In this document: positions 9,663-18,565 of the stretch, piece by piece
Position numbering within the stretch: the stretch's first letter is position 1
Layout: the number at the start of each line of letters is the position of its first letter
Origin: Craurococcus roseus
GTDB lineage: Bacteria; Pseudomonadota; Alphaproteobacteria; Acetobacterales; Acetobacteraceae
Direction of reading: 5' to 3'
DNA length: 64,000 nucleotides
Assembly: GCF_039523795.1 (NCBI RefSeq)
Contig: NZ_BAAAFZ010000053.1
Coordinates: forward strand, 1-64,000
The notes under the pieces: model-generated
Database searches by the model: none
Told to the model about the DNA's origin: nothing
What the model saw: the letters and a program-made list of their open reading frames with translations, nothing else
Translations under genes and position numbers: made by a program

Positions 9663-10179
9663 GGGCGGCCCTCCGCCCAAGGCGCGCCCCGCCTGGACGT
9701 GGGGCGCGGCGGCGGCCGCGCCGGCCTTCGCGCTGGACCAGGCGACGAAGTGGTGGGCGCTGGCCGAGCTGATGGATCCGCCCCGCGTCATCCCCGTCGC
9801 CCCGTTCCTCGACTTGGTGCTCGGGCACAACCGGGGCGTCAGCTTCGGCCTGCTGTCGGCGGACCACCCCGCCGCGCCCTGGCTGCTGTCCGCCCTCGCC
9901 CTGGCGGTCGTCGCGGGCCTCGTCACCTGGGCGGCGCGCGACCGGCGGCCGTGGACGGCCCCCTCGGTCGGGCTCGTCGCCGGGGGCGCGCTGGGCAACG
10001 TCGCCGACCGCCTGCGGCACGGCGCCGTGACGGACTTCCTGGACTTCCACGCGGCCGGCCACCACTGGCCCGCCTTCAACCTCGCCGACGCCGCCATCTT
10101 CGTCGGCGTCGCGTTGCTGGTCCTGGCCGGCGGGAGGGGCGAACCAGCGCGCGCGCCGACCTCCGCGGCGCGGTCCTGA
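9655..10179 (+). CDS. lspA: Lipoprotein signal peptidase (signal peptidase II)
   Basis: 174 residues with four membrane helices. Conserved motifs are DQATK near the N-terminus, NRGVSFGLL, and the catalytic aspartates in GNVADRLRHGAVTDFLDF and FNLADAAI. It cleaves prolipoprotein signal peptides in the inner membrane. Its location inside a metal operon matches the pbr/cad arrangement in which an LspA homologue accompanies the ATPase, so it is probably an extra copy dedicated to the island rather than the housekeeping enzyme. It overlaps zntA by eight bases and precedes ccdA. Confidence 0.9.
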   Translation: MAEGGPPPKARPAWTWGAAAAAPAFALDQATKWWALAELMDPPRVIPVAPFLDLVLGHNRGVSFGLLSADHPAAPWLLSALALAVVAGLVTWAARDRRPWTAPSVGLVAGGALGNVADRLRHGAVTDFLDFHAAGHHWPAFNLADAAIFVGVALLVLAGGRGEPARAPTSAARS

Positions 10180-10193
10180 GGGCCGGGGCCGCC

Positions 10194-10931
10194 GTGGACC
10201 CGCTCCTCCAGATGTCCGGCCTGCTGACCGCCTTCCTGGCCGGGATGGTCTCCTTCCTCTCGCCCTGCGTGCTGCCGCTGGTGCCCGGCTACGTCTCCTA
10301 CGTCGCCGGGCGCTCGGCCGCCGCCGTACAGGCGCCGTCGGACCGCCTCGCCACGGTCGGCCTCGGCCTCTGCTTCGTCCTGGGTTTCGCGACCGTCTTC
10401 GTGGCGATGGGCGCGGGCGCGTCGGCGCTGAGCCAGGCCCTCATCCGCTACCGCTACGAGGCGGGGATCGCGGGCGGTGTGGTCGTCATCCTGTTCGGCC
10501 TCATGACCGCGGGGGTCCTGCGGTTGATGCCGCTGCAGCGCGACCTCCGCTTCATGCCGACGCTCAGCGGCGGCACGCCGCTCTCCGCCTACGTGCTCGG
10601 ACTGGCCTTCGCGTTCGGCTGGACCCCCTGCATCGGCCCGGTGCTCGGCGCCATCCTGGCGCTGACCGCGACCGGCGAGGTCAGCCACCTCGGCGTCGTG
10701 CTCCTGGCCGCCTACGCCGCCGGGCTGGGCGTGCCCTTCCTGCTGGTGGCCGCCTCCGCGGACGCCTTCCTGCGCGGCCCGTTCCGCGCCCTGCGGCGCA
10801 CCGGCCGCGTCCTCCAGTTCGCGGCGGGCGGCGTCATGGTGGCGATGGGGGCGGCCATGATCACCGGCCACCTCACCGACTTCGCCGTTCTGGTGCTCCG
10901 GCTCTTCCCCTCGCTCGGGAGCATCGGATGA
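10194..10931 (+). CDS. ccdA: CcdA/DsbD-like thiol-disulfide membrane transporter
   Basis: 245 residues from GTG 10194 (ATG 10212 possible). Six or more hydrophobic helices carry two conserved cysteine motifs, LSPCVLPLVPGY in the first helix and GWTPCIGPVLGAIL mid-protein, the redox pair that carries reducing power from cytoplasmic thioredoxin to the periplasm. It may keep periplasmic thiols or metal-binding cysteines reduced under metal stress. It sits 14 bases after lspA, and its stop overlaps the next gene (ATGA). Confidence 0.85.
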   Translation: MDPLLQMSGLLTAFLAGMVSFLSPCVLPLVPGYVSYVAGRSAAAVQAPSDRLATVGLGLCFVLGFATVFVAMGAGASALSQALIRYRYEAGIAGGVVVILFGLMTAGVLRLMPLQRDLRFMPTLSGGTPLSAYVLGLAFAFGWTPCIGPVLGAILALTATGEVSHLGVVLLAAYAAGLGVPFLLVAASADAFLRGPFRALRRTGRVLQFAAGGVMVAMGAAMITGHLTDFAVLVLRLFPSLGSIG

Positions 10932-11551
10932 GCGGCGGCGACGACGACCTCCCCAAGGACCTGGCCCACATCACGCCCGCCTACCGCCGGGCGCTGTGGG
11001 TCGTGGTCGGGCTCAACGTCGGCTACGGCCTGGTGGAGATGTTCGGCGGGTTCGTCTCCGGCAGCCAGGCGCTGAAGGCGGACGCCCTCGACTTCCTCGG
11101 CGACGGCCTGATCAGCTTCCTGGGCCTGCTGGCCATCGGCTGGAGCCTCGCCTGGCGCGCCCGCTCGGCGCTGGTCCAGGGCCTGTTCCTCGCCGTGCTT
11201 GGCGTGGGCGTGCTCGCCGCCACCGGCTACCGGGTGCTGGTGCTCAACCAGCCCGAGGCCGAGCTGATGGGCCTGTTCGGCGCCGTCGCGCTCGCGGTCA
11301 ACGTGGCCGCGGCGGCGGTGCTGCTCCCGCACCGGACGGGCGACGCGAACGTCCGGGCCGTCTGGCTGTTCAGCCGCAACGACGCCATCGGCAATCTCGC
11401 CGTGGTGGTCGCGGCCGGCCTCGTCTGGTGGACCGGCACGCCGTGGCCGGACCTCGCCGTGGCCGTCGTCATCGCCGGGCTCTTTCTGCAGTCGGCGTGG
11501 TCGATCGTCCGCGATGCCTTGGGCGACCTGCGCGGAGCGGCCCATGTCTGA
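10928..11551 (+). CDS. CDF-family cation efflux protein, short form
   Basis: 207 residues, five to six membrane helices. Helix II contains KADALDFLGD and helix V SRNDAIGNLAVV, the metal-site positions of CDF exporters but with Asp/Asn in place of the usual His. It lacks the cytoplasmic C-terminal domain, ending soon after the last helix. It is the last gene of the zntA operon, overlapping ccdA by four bases, and would act as a secondary exporter beside the ATPase. Its metal is unknown. The altered metal site might mean a different specificity from the CDF at 4812-5804. Confidence 0.8.
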   Translation: MSGGDDDLPKDLAHITPAYRRALWVVVGLNVGYGLVEMFGGFVSGSQALKADALDFLGDGLISFLGLLAIGWSLAWRARSALVQGLFLAVLGVGVLAATGYRVLVLNQPEAELMGLFGAVALAVNVAAAAVLLPHRTGDANVRAVWLFSRNDAIGNLAVVVAAGLVWWTGTPWPDLAVAVVIAGLFLQSAWSIVRDALGDLRGAAHV

Positions 11552-11568
11552 CGTGGTTCGCGCCCGGC

Positions 11569-11599
11569 GGAACCTTCCCGTGCGGGAAGGCCGTAGTCG
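11569..11599 (+). promoter_or_regulatory. CueR-type promoter/operator
   Basis: GGAACC (11569-11574), a 19-bp spacer and TAGTCG (11594-11599), with dyad CCTTCCCGTGCGGGAAGG across the spacer. The same layout occurs at 34361. It points at the 11786 gene and the cus genes behind it. Confidence 0.7.
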
Positions 11600-11785
11600 T
11601 CGCAGGCAACCATAAAAGGAGGACGCCCGCACCCCCCGTGTCCGTACTGCCGCTCCCCCGGCCAGCCCAGGCCGGCTACGGCCAGCCACCAGCCGCCTCC
11701 AGGAGCGTCACCCCGAATACGTCTCGGCAGAGGGGCTGGTCGCTCGCCCTTGATCCGAGCATGGTTCGTCGCCACGCTGTAGATC

Positions 11786-12133
11786 ATGCGGGCCCCGCCC
11801 ATCCGGCGTTTGGTCACGGTCCTGTCCGTGCTGGCGCTGCTGCTAGCTGGTTTCGCCGCGGCCTCGGTCGCGGCGGACGAGCCTTGCGGCGCGGACATGG
11901 CTGCGGCCATGGCGGCAGCCAACGGTGCCCCCTGCGACGGGCAGGACATGCCGGCCGATCCCGAGAAGGCGTCCAGTTCGGCGGCATGCTTCGCCAAGTG
12001 CCCGGCGCCGCTGATCGCGCGGGCCCCCGCCCCGTTCGTCCTGACGTACGTTCAGCTCCCCGCGCAGGCGCCCCGCCATTCGGCGCTGGTCGGCGTCGGC
12101 GTCGCTCCCCCGCTCGAACCTCCCCGCGCCTGA
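11786..12133 (+). CDS. Small exported protein upstream of the cus operon
   Basis: 115 residues. A hydrophobic N-terminal segment ends near VAADEP. The mature part has four cysteines (EPCGAD, APCDGQ, ACFAKCP), several Met/Asp residues and a Pro-rich tail with no membrane helix. Similar short secreted proteins occur beside copper RND operons, but the function is unknown. It lies ~190 bases downstream of a CueR-type promoter, and a strong hairpin follows its stop, so it may be transcribed alone or read through into the cus genes. Confidence 0.6.
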   Translation: MRAPPIRRLVTVLSVLALLLAGFAAASVAADEPCGADMAAAMAAANGAPCDGQDMPADPEKASSSAACFAKCPAPLIARAPAPFVLTYVQLPAQAPRHSALVGVGVAPPLEPPRA

Positions 12134-12136
12134 GTC

Positions 12137-12158
12137 CGCTCGGCCCGCCGGCCGAGCG
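12137..12158 (+). terminator. Hairpin after the 11786 gene
   Basis: Perfect nine-base arms CGCTCGGCC/GGCCGAGCG with a four-base loop begin three bases after the stop codon. There is no T-run. It may be a terminator or attenuator between the small gene and the cus operon. Confidence 0.45.
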
Positions 12159-12300
12159 CGGCCACGGTCGCGCCGCACGAGCGTGATCAAGGCCGGTCCA
12201 GCGGCGTAGGCCCGCGTGCGACCCACGCGAGACTGGCCGCGCCGTCGTGCGCGCCGTCCACCCGGTGGCGCGCTGGGTTCGAGACGCGGGAAACGACACG

Positions 12301-12705
12301 ATGACCGATTGGACAAATCGCGCCTGTGCGGCCGCGCTGGCCGTGGCGGCCGCGCTGGCGCCCGCTGCCGGCGCCCTCGCCGCGGCGCAGGACTACGAGT
12401 TCCGTTTGGTGACGCCGGAGGTGAAGCAGGGCGACGGCGCGGTGGTCGCGGTCCGCCTCGTCCACAAGCCCTCGGGCCGCGCCGTGCCGAACGCGGTGGT
12501 CTATGGCACCCGGCTCGACATGTCGCCCGACAACATGCCGACCATGACCATGCCGTTGGCACCGGTCCCCGGCGGCGAGCCCGGCGTCTACCGCTTCCGG
12601 ACCAACCTGGCCATGGCGGGCGGCTGGGCGCTGACGCTCACCGCCAAGGTGCAGGGCGAGGAAGGCACGGTCGAGAACCGCCTCGTCTTCCGCGCGACGC
12701 CCTGA
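12301..12705 (+). CDS. Periplasmic FixH/YtkA-like protein
   Basis: 134 residues from ATG 12301. A signal peptide ends at ALAAAQD, followed by an immunoglobulin-like beta domain of the YtkA/FixH type (EFRLVTPEVKQGDGAVVAV ... PGVYRF ... GGWALTLTAKV). The Met-rich stretch DMSPDNMPTMTMP resembles copper ligands of periplasmic carriers. Genes like this sit directly before CusB homologues in many alphaproteobacteria and may hand metal to the pump. It is 11 bases upstream of the adaptor gene, so co-transcription is likely. Confidence 0.75.
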   Translation: MTDWTNRACAAALAVAAALAPAAGALAAAQDYEFRLVTPEVKQGDGAVVAVRLVHKPSGRAVPNAVVYGTRLDMSPDNMPTMTMPLAPVPGGEPGVYRFRTNLAMAGGWALTLTAKVQGEEGTVENRLVFRATP

Positions 12706-12716
12706 GGGGCGCGCGC

Positions 12717-14195
12717 ATGCGACGCGCCATGCTCGCGGCGCTGGTCCCCGCGGCGGTCGGCTTGGCCGCCGCGGGCCACCAAGCCGTGCGGGCGGGCTGG
12801 ATCCCGGGGCTGGGACCGGCCGCCGCTTTGGAGCAGCAGCAACAGCCAAGTGGGCCGACGCGGCCCGCCACTGGCGGCCGCGTGCTCTACTACCGGCACC
12901 CCGACAGGCCGGAGTACGCGCCGGAGCCGCGCCGGACGGAGGACGGGCGTGACTTCCGCGCGGTCCGCGCCGGCGAGGATGCCGAGCCGCCGGACCCGGC
13001 CGCCCCGCCGCCCACCGCGGCGGCGGGCCAGACGGGACAACCCCTGGCGCAAGGGGGCGGCGCGGAGGGCGGGCCCCGGCGCGTCCTCTACTACCGCAAC
13101 CCGATGGGCCTGCCCGACACCTCGCCGACCCCCAAGAAGGACTCGATGGGGATGGACTACGTCCCCGTCTACGAAGGCGAGGACGCGGACGGGACCACGG
13201 TGCGGGTGGCGCCGGGCCGGATCCAGGCCACCGGCGTCCGCTCCGAGCCTGTCGCCCGCCGCGAGGTCGTCCGCCCCGTCCGCGCCCCCGGCACGGTCCA
13301 GCTCGACGAACGGCGGGTCGCGGTGGTCGCGCTGCGCGCCGAGGCCTTCGTCGAGCACGTCGAGGACGTCACGACCGGCGACCGGGTGCGGCGCGGCCAG
13401 CCGCTGCTCCGGCTCTACTCGCCTGACGTGGTCGCCGCCGGCGCCCAGTACGTCTCGGCGCTCGCCGTCGCCCCGGGGTCCGGCATGGCCAACGCGGACG
13501 GCGCCCGTCGGCGGTTGGAGAACCTCGGCGTGCCGCCGCAGGTCCTGGCCGAGATCGAGCGGACGCGGCGCATCCCGGCCTCCTTCGTCTGGCCGGCCCC
13601 GCGCGACGGCGTGGTGCTGGAGCGGAACGTGTCGGACGGCATGCGCACGCCGGCGGGCGAGGTGCTGTTCCGCATGGCCGACCTCTCGGTCGTCTGGGTG
13701 GTGGCCGACCTGCCCGAGCGCGAGCTGGGCAGCGTCGCGCTCGGGCAGGTGGCCGAGGTGCGCCCGCGCGGCCTGCCCGGCAGGGCCTTCACCGGCCGCA
13801 TCGCGCTGGTCTATCCGCAGCTGAACACGGCAACGCGCACCGCCCGGGTGCGGATCGAGTTGCCGAATCCGGACGGCGCGCTGCTGCCCGGCATGTACGC
13901 CGAGGTGGAGATAGCCGCCGGCGGCGGCGGCCCGTTGGTCGCCGTCCCCGCCTCCGCGGTGATCGACAGCGGCACCCGGCAGGTGGTCATCCTCGACCGC
14001 GGCGAGGGCCGCTTCGAGCCCAGGGAGGTCAAGCTCGGCCGCCGCGGCGGCGGCTTCGTCGAGGTCCGCGAGGGAGTGGCCGAGGGCGACCGCGTGGTTG
14101 TCGCCGCCAACTTCCTGATCGACGCCGAGAGCAATCTCAGGGCCGCGCTGCGCGGCCTGACGGCCGCCGCCCCGGCCGGGGAGGGGGGCAAATGA
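12717..14195 (+). CDS. cusB: CusB-type RND efflux periplasmic adaptor
   Basis: 492 residues from ATG 12717. After the signal peptide come two heavy-metal-binding modules: a degenerate one at about residues 53-85 (LYYRHPDRPEY) and a canonical CusB form at about 121-150 (LYYRNPMG...KKDSMGMDYVPVYEGE). The lipoyl/barrel-sandwich, alpha-hairpin and beta-barrel domains of a membrane-fusion protein follow (ends with a GDRVVVAANFLIDAESNL segment). It links the RND pump to an outer-membrane channel and passes Cu(I) to it through Met residues. It overlaps cusA by four bases. The doubled N-terminal module is unusual. Confidence 0.9.
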   Translation: MRRAMLAALVPAAVGLAAAGHQAVRAGWIPGLGPAAALEQQQQPSGPTRPATGGRVLYYRHPDRPEYAPEPRRTEDGRDFRAVRAGEDAEPPDPAAPPPTAAAGQTGQPLAQGGGAEGGPRRVLYYRNPMGLPDTSPTPKKDSMGMDYVPVYEGEDADGTTVRVAPGRIQATGVRSEPVARREVVRPVRAPGTVQLDERRVAVVALRAEAFVEHVEDVTTGDRVRRGQPLLRLYSPDVVAAGAQYVSALAVAPGSGMANADGARRRLENLGVPPQVLAEIERTRRIPASFVWPAPRDGVVLERNVSDGMRTPAGEVLFRMADLSVVWVVADLPERELGSVALGQVAEVRPRGLPGRAFTGRIALVYPQLNTATRTARVRIELPNPDGALLPGMYAEVEIAAGGGGPLVAVPASAVIDSGTRQVVILDRGEGRFEPREVKLGRRGGGFVEVREGVAEGDRVVVAANFLIDAESNLRAALRGLTAAAPAGEGGK

Positions 14196-17100
14196 TCGCC
14201 CGCATCATCGCCTGGTCGGCGCGCAACGTGTTCCTGGTGCTGGTCGCCACCGCCTTCGTGGTGGCGGCCGGGGTCTGGGCGGTGCGCAACACGCCGCTCG
14301 ACGCGCTGCCCGACCTCTCCGATGTCCAGGTGATCGTCTACACCGACTACGCGGGCCAGGCCCCGCAGGTGGTCGAGGACCAGGTCACCTACCCGCTGGC
14401 CTCGGCCATGCTCACCGTGCCGCGCTCCAAGGTCGTGCGCGGCTTCTCCTTCTTCGGCGCGTCCTACGTCTACATCATCTTCGAGGACGGCACCGACCTC
14501 TACTGGGCGCGCAGCCGCGTGCTCGAGTACCTCAACGCTGCGGCGAGCCGGCTGCCCCGCGGGGTGACGCCGGCCCTCGGCCCCGACGCGACGGGGGTCG
14601 GCTGGGTGTTCCAGTACGCGCTGCTGGCCAAGGACCTCACGCTCGCCGAGCTCCGCTCGCTGCAGGACTGGCGCGTCCGCTACGCCCTGGCCCGGGCCGA
14701 GGGCGTGGCCGAGGTGGCCGCCGTCGGCGGCTTCGTCAAGCAGTACAACGTGGTGGTCGACCCGCTGCGGCTGCGTGGCCTCGGCATGTCCATGGAGCGG
14801 GTGCGCGAGGCGATCCGCACGAGCAACCAGGACGTCGGCGGCCGCACGGTGGAGATGTCCGAGTTCGAGTACATGGTGCGCGGGCGCGGTTACCTGCGCG
14901 GCGCCGAGGACCTGGAGCGCATCGTCCTGCGCAGCGAGGGAGGCACCCCGTTGCTGCTGCGCGACGTCGCGCGGGTCGAGATCGGGCCCGACGAGCGGCG
15001 CGGCATCGCCGAGTTGAACGGCGAGGGCGAGGTGGCGAGCGGCATCGTGCTGCAGCGCTTCGGCGCCAACGCGCTCGACGTCATCGGCAACGCCAAGGCG
15101 AGGCTGGCCGAGATCCTGCCGAGCCTGCCCAAGGGGGTCGAGATCGTGCCGGTCTACGACCGCTCCGGCCTGATCAACGACGCGATCGAGACGCTCAAGC
15201 ACACCCTCGTCGAGGAGAGCATCATCGTCGCCCTGGTGACGGTGGTGTTCCTGCTGCACGTGAGGAGCGCTCTGGTGGCGATCCTCATGCTGCCGGTCGG
15301 CGTGCTGATGGCCTTCTTCGCCATGAAGCTGATGGGCATCGGTTCGACCATCATGAGCCTGGGCGGCATCGCCATCGCGGTCGGCGCCATGGTGGACGCG
15401 GCGATCGTCATGATCGAGGCCGCCCACAAGCACCTGGAGCGGGCGCCGCCCGACGAGGCGCGCCTCGAGGTGCTGACCGAGGCCGCGGCGGAGGTCGGCC
15501 CTGCGCTGTTCTTCAGCCTGCTGGTCATCACCGTCTCCTTCCTGCCGATCTTCGCGCTGGAGGAGCAGGAAGGGCGGCTGTTCGGGCCGCTGGCCTACAC
15601 CAAGACCTTCGCCATGGCGGCGGCGGCGCTGCTCTCCGTCACGCTGGTGCCGGCGCTGATGGTGGTCTTCGTGCGCGGGCGGATCCTGCCGGAGCGCCGC
15701 AACCCGGTGAACCGGCTGCTGATCTGGCTCTACCGCCCGTTCATCCGCGTGGTGCTGCGGGCGCGCGTCCTCACCATCCTGGTCGCGGCGGCGGCGCTGG
15801 CGGCCACCGCTTGGCCGGCGGCGCGGCTGGGCGGCGAGTTCATGCCCACCCTGAACGAGGGCACGCTGCTCTACATGCCCACCACGCTGCCCGGCCTGTC
15901 GGTGACGCGGGCGGCGGAGCTGCTGCAGACGCAGGACAGGATCATCCGCTCCTTCCCGGAGGTGGCCTCGGTATACGGCAAGGCGGGGCGGGCGGCGACG
16001 GCGACCGATCCGGCGCCGACCGAGATGTTCGAGACGGTGATCCGGCTCAAGCCCCGCCCGGAGTGGCGCCCGGGCGTCACCACGGACGGCCTGGTCGCCG
16101 AGATGGACCGGGCATTGCAGTTCCCGGGCGTCAGCAACGCCTGGACCATGCCGATCAGGGCGCGGATCGACATGCTCTCGACCGGCATCCGCACCCCCGT
16201 CGGCGTCAAGGTGTTCGGGCCCGACCTGGCCGAGATCGAGCGGCTGGCGCGCCAGGTCGAGGCGGTGGTGCGCGCCGTCCCCGGCACCTCCAGCGCCTAC
16301 GCCGAGCGGATCATCGGCGGCTACTACCTCGACATCGTGCCCGACCGGGACGCGCTCGCCCGCTACGGCCTTTCGATCGGCGACGTGCAGGCGGTGGTGG
16401 CGACGGCGCTCGGCGGCGAGACGGTGACCACCACCGTCGAGGGGCGCGAGCGCTACGCCGTGAACGTCCGCTACCCGCGGGAGCTGCGCGACGACCCGCA
16501 GGCGATCGCCACGGAGGTGCAGGTCCCGCTGCCCGGGGGAGGCGGCGGCTCGGTTCCGCTCGGGGAGGTGGCCCAGGTCGGCCTCAGCCGCGGGGCGACC
16601 TCCATCCGGACCGAGAACGGCCAGCCCGTGGGCTACGTCTTCGTCGACATCCGCGACCGCGACCTCCGCGGCTACGTCGAGGAGGCGCGGCGCGCGGTGG
16701 CCGCCGAGGTGGCCTTCCCGCCCGGCTACCGCGCGGCCTGGAGCGGGCAGTTCGAGTACCTGGAGCGGGCCGAGGCGCGGCTGCGCGTCGTCGTCCCGCT
16801 CACCGTCATGGTCATCTTCCTGCTGCTCTACCTGAACTTCCGCGCCATCGCCGAGACGCTGATCGTCATGCTCTCGGTGCCCTTCGCGCTGGTGGGCGGC
16901 GTTTGGCTGGTGTGGTGGATGGGCTTCAACATGTCGGTCGCGGTGGCGGTCGGCTTCATCGCGCTCGCGGGCGTCGCGGCCGAGACGGGCGTGGTCATGC
17001 TGATCTACCTCGAACACGCGCTGGCCGAGATCCGCGCCCGGCGCGCGGCGGAGGGTCGGGAGCTGACGCGGGCCGATCTGCGCGAAGCCATCATGGAGGG

Positions 17101-17398
17101 CGCGGTGGAGCGCGTGCGCCCGAAGATGATGACCGTGGTCGCCATCATGGCCGGGCTGCTGCCGATCCTGTGGAGCGAGGGCACCGGCTCGGAGGTGATG
17201 CGGCGCATCGCGGTGCCGATGGTGGGCGGGATGGTGTCCTCCACCCTGCTCACGCTCCTGGTGATCCCGGCGGTCTACAGCCTGGTGAAGTCCCGGGGAC
17301 TGCCGCGCGGAGCCGCGGCGGACCCGGCGCCCGGCATCGCTCCCGGGCGATCGCCCGCGTCGGCGCGCCCCTGGCCCGCCACGCAGGCGGGGGAATAG
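14192..17398 (+). CDS. cusA: CusA-type heavy-metal RND efflux pump
   Basis: 1068 residues, full length for the HME-RND family. It has twelve membrane helices, two large periplasmic loops, helix IV with the proton-relay GAMVDAAIVMIEAAHK, and characteristic starts IIAWSARN and DLSDVQVIVYTDYAGQAPQVVEDQ. Together with the Met-rich adaptor this favours Cu(I)/Ag(I) over Zn/Co/Cd, though the substrate cannot be fixed from sequence alone. It moves metal from periplasm or cytoplasm outward. No outer-membrane CusC/CzcC gene is present nearby, so the pump must borrow a channel encoded elsewhere. Confidence 0.92.
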   Translation: MIARIIAWSARNVFLVLVATAFVVAAGVWAVRNTPLDALPDLSDVQVIVYTDYAGQAPQVVEDQVTYPLASAMLTVPRSKVVRGFSFFGASYVYIIFEDGTDLYWARSRVLEYLNAAASRLPRGVTPALGPDATGVGWVFQYALLAKDLTLAELRSLQDWRVRYALARAEGVAEVAAVGGFVKQYNVVVDPLRLRGLGMSMERVREAIRTSNQDVGGRTVEMSEFEYMVRGRGYLRGAEDLERIVLRSEGGTPLLLRDVARVEIGPDERRGIAELNGEGEVASGIVLQRFGANALDVIGNAKARLAEILPSLPKGVEIVPVYDRSGLINDAIETLKHTLVEESIIVALVTVVFLLHVRSALVAILMLPVGVLMAFFAMKLMGIGSTIMSLGGIAIAVGAMVDAAIVMIEAAHKHLERAPPDEARLEVLTEAAAEVGPALFFSLLVITVSFLPIFALEEQEGRLFGPLAYTKTFAMAAAALLSVTLVPALMVVFVRGRILPERRNPVNRLLIWLYRPFIRVVLRARVLTILVAAAALAATAWPAARLGGEFMPTLNEGTLLYMPTTLPGLSVTRAAELLQTQDRIIRSFPEVASVYGKAGRAATATDPAPTEMFETVIRLKPRPEWRPGVTTDGLVAEMDRALQFPGVSNAWTMPIRARIDMLSTGIRTPVGVKVFGPDLAEIERLARQVEAVVRAVPGTSSAYAERIIGGYYLDIVPDRDALARYGLSIGDVQAVVATALGGETVTTTVEGRERYAVNVRYPRELRDDPQAIATEVQVPLPGGGGGSVPLGEVAQVGLSRGATSIRTENGQPVGYVFVDIRDRDLRGYVEEARRAVAAEVAFPPGYRAAWSGQFEYLERAEARLRVVVPLTVMVIFLLLYLNFRAIAETLIVMLSVPFALVGGVWLVWWMGFNMSVAVAVGFIALAGVAAETGVVMLIYLEHALAEIRARRAAEGRELTRADLREAIMEGAVERVRPKMMTVVAIMAGLLPILWSEGTGSEVMRRIAVPMVGGMVSSTLLTLLVIPAVYSLVKSRGLPRGAAADPAPGIAPGRSPASARPWPATQAGE

Positions 17399-17530
17399 CG
17401 CATGGCCTGGCCTTGCGGAAACTCGGTCTGCCTGGATGGCGACCGGTCGCGCCGCGGCTCCCCACCGCCGTGCGGTCCACCACGCGCGGCGCTTCCACCG
17501 GGTCCGTGCCGGCGGCCTCGGAGGCCTACG

Positions 17531-17547
17531 CAGGTGACTCTCACCTG
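17531..17547. repeat. Perfect dyad CAGGTGA-CTC-TCACCTG
   Basis: Seven-base arms around a three-base centre lie in the stretch between cusA and the methyltransferase remnant. It could be an operator or a short hairpin. Nothing else is recognised in 17399-17559. Confidence 0.35.
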
Positions 17548-17559
17548 CCGGGGGGAAGC

Positions 17560-17955
17560 GTGCCCCCCGTGGTGGCCTGGACCTTGTGCAGCTTGGCCGA
17601 TGCGCGCACCGGACTCGGCGAGATGAAGCACGCGCTCAGGCCTTGCGGGGAGTTCCTCTTCTTCGAGCACGGGCCGTCCCCGGAGCCGGCGGTCGCCGCT
17701 TGGCAGCACCGCCTCGGTCCTCTCTGGACCCGCATCAGCCGCCACCTCGACAATCCGGTGGACCGGGTGCTGCGCGAAGCCGGGTTCGAGGCCGTCGAAC
17801 CCCGCTCCGGTCACCTCGGCAAGGGACTGAAGCCGATGGCCTTCATGCACGAAGGGCGGGCGAGGCCGGCGGCAGCCGGCCCGCGGGCGGGCGGAACGCC
17901 CGAGACCGGGTCCGGTCCTCACCCGGCCCGTCGAAATCCAGGCGTCCCCCCGTGA
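17560..17955 (+). pseudogene. C-terminal remnant of a SAM-dependent methyltransferase
   Basis: The translation from 17560 matches the second half of a class I methyltransferase of the UbiE-like type: VAWTLCSLAD, then ALRPCGEFLFFEHGPSPEP and WQHRLGPLW, ending with a VLREAGFEAVE segment. The SAM-binding N-terminal half (GxGxG motif) is missing, and the DNA before it encodes nothing similar. The stop overlaps the next gene. It appears to be a truncated gene left by rearrangement and lies at the start of a patch of gene fragments. Confidence 0.65.
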
Positions 17956-18449
17956 CGCCGGTGCAGCGGCCCAACGGCCGGTCCGATGCTTCCGCCCGGC
18001 GGCAACCCGGTCCTTTCCGCCGCGCCGTCGAGGCGCCCGTCGTCAACGTGGCGGTGTTCGCCTTGCTGCTGAACTACCCTTGGGAGTTCCTGCAGGTGCC
18101 GCTCTTCCGCGGCATGCCCGAAGCGCCGCATTGGGATGCCATCAAGGTCTGCACACGCGCCACCCTGGGCGATGCGGTCATCGCGGTGGTGGCCTTTTGG
18201 GGTGTCGCCGCGGTGACCGGGGCGCGGTGGATCCTCTGCCCGAGTGCCGGGCAGATCGCGGGGTTCATCGCCATCGGCGTCGCCATCACGCTGGTGCTGG
18301 AGTGGCTGGCGACCGGGCCGCTCGGGCGGTGGGCGTACGCGGAGGCCATGCCGGTCCTCCCGCTGCTCGGCGTGGGGCTCACGCCGGTGCTGCAGTGGGT
18401 CCTGCTGCCGCCGCTCGTGGCGTGGTTCGTCCGGCGGCAGCTGACCTGA
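17952..18449 (+). CDS. Integral membrane protein of unknown function
   Basis: 165 residues from GTG 17952, which overlaps the preceding stop (GTGA). A basic, low-complexity N-terminus (~30 residues) is followed by four hydrophobic helices; the first contains NYPWEFLQVPLF. Trp, Pro and His in conserved-looking positions (PWEFLQ, WDAIKVC) suggest a defined family, but I cannot name it. No catalytic motif is visible. It probably formed an operon with the now-truncated methyltransferase. Confidence 0.65.
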   Translation: MTPVQRPNGRSDASARRQPGPFRRAVEAPVVNVAVFALLLNYPWEFLQVPLFRGMPEAPHWDAIKVCTRATLGDAVIAVVAFWGVAAVTGARWILCPSAGQIAGFIAIGVAITLVLEWLATGPLGRWAYAEAMPVLPLLGVGLTPVLQWVLLPPLVAWFVRRQLT

Positions 18450-18465
18450 CGAGGCGCCGAGCCGC

Positions 18466-18530
18466 ACGAGAGCCGCCGGCGCGCAGGACGCCGGTCAGGT
18501 CGCCACCGAGCAGCGTCACGCCCGCGCTCT
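18466..18530 (-). pseudogene. Fragment of a copper P-type ATPase gene (copA)
   Basis: About 65 bases match the stretch of the intact copA around 26107-26171 (coding for the AGVTLLGGDLTGIVRARRLS region) with scattered changes. It starts after the membrane-protein gene and ends abruptly at the same point as the longer fragment at 19494-19765. It cannot encode a functional product. Confidence 0.65.
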
Positions 18531-18565
18531 GGGCCGCCGAGTGTCAGCCTCCGGTTGCGCGATCG

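Noticed and set aside
17402..17559. Short plus-strand frame after cusA beginning ATG 17402
   Set aside because: No ribosome site, no family and random-looking composition. It overlaps the methyltransferase remnant in another frame.
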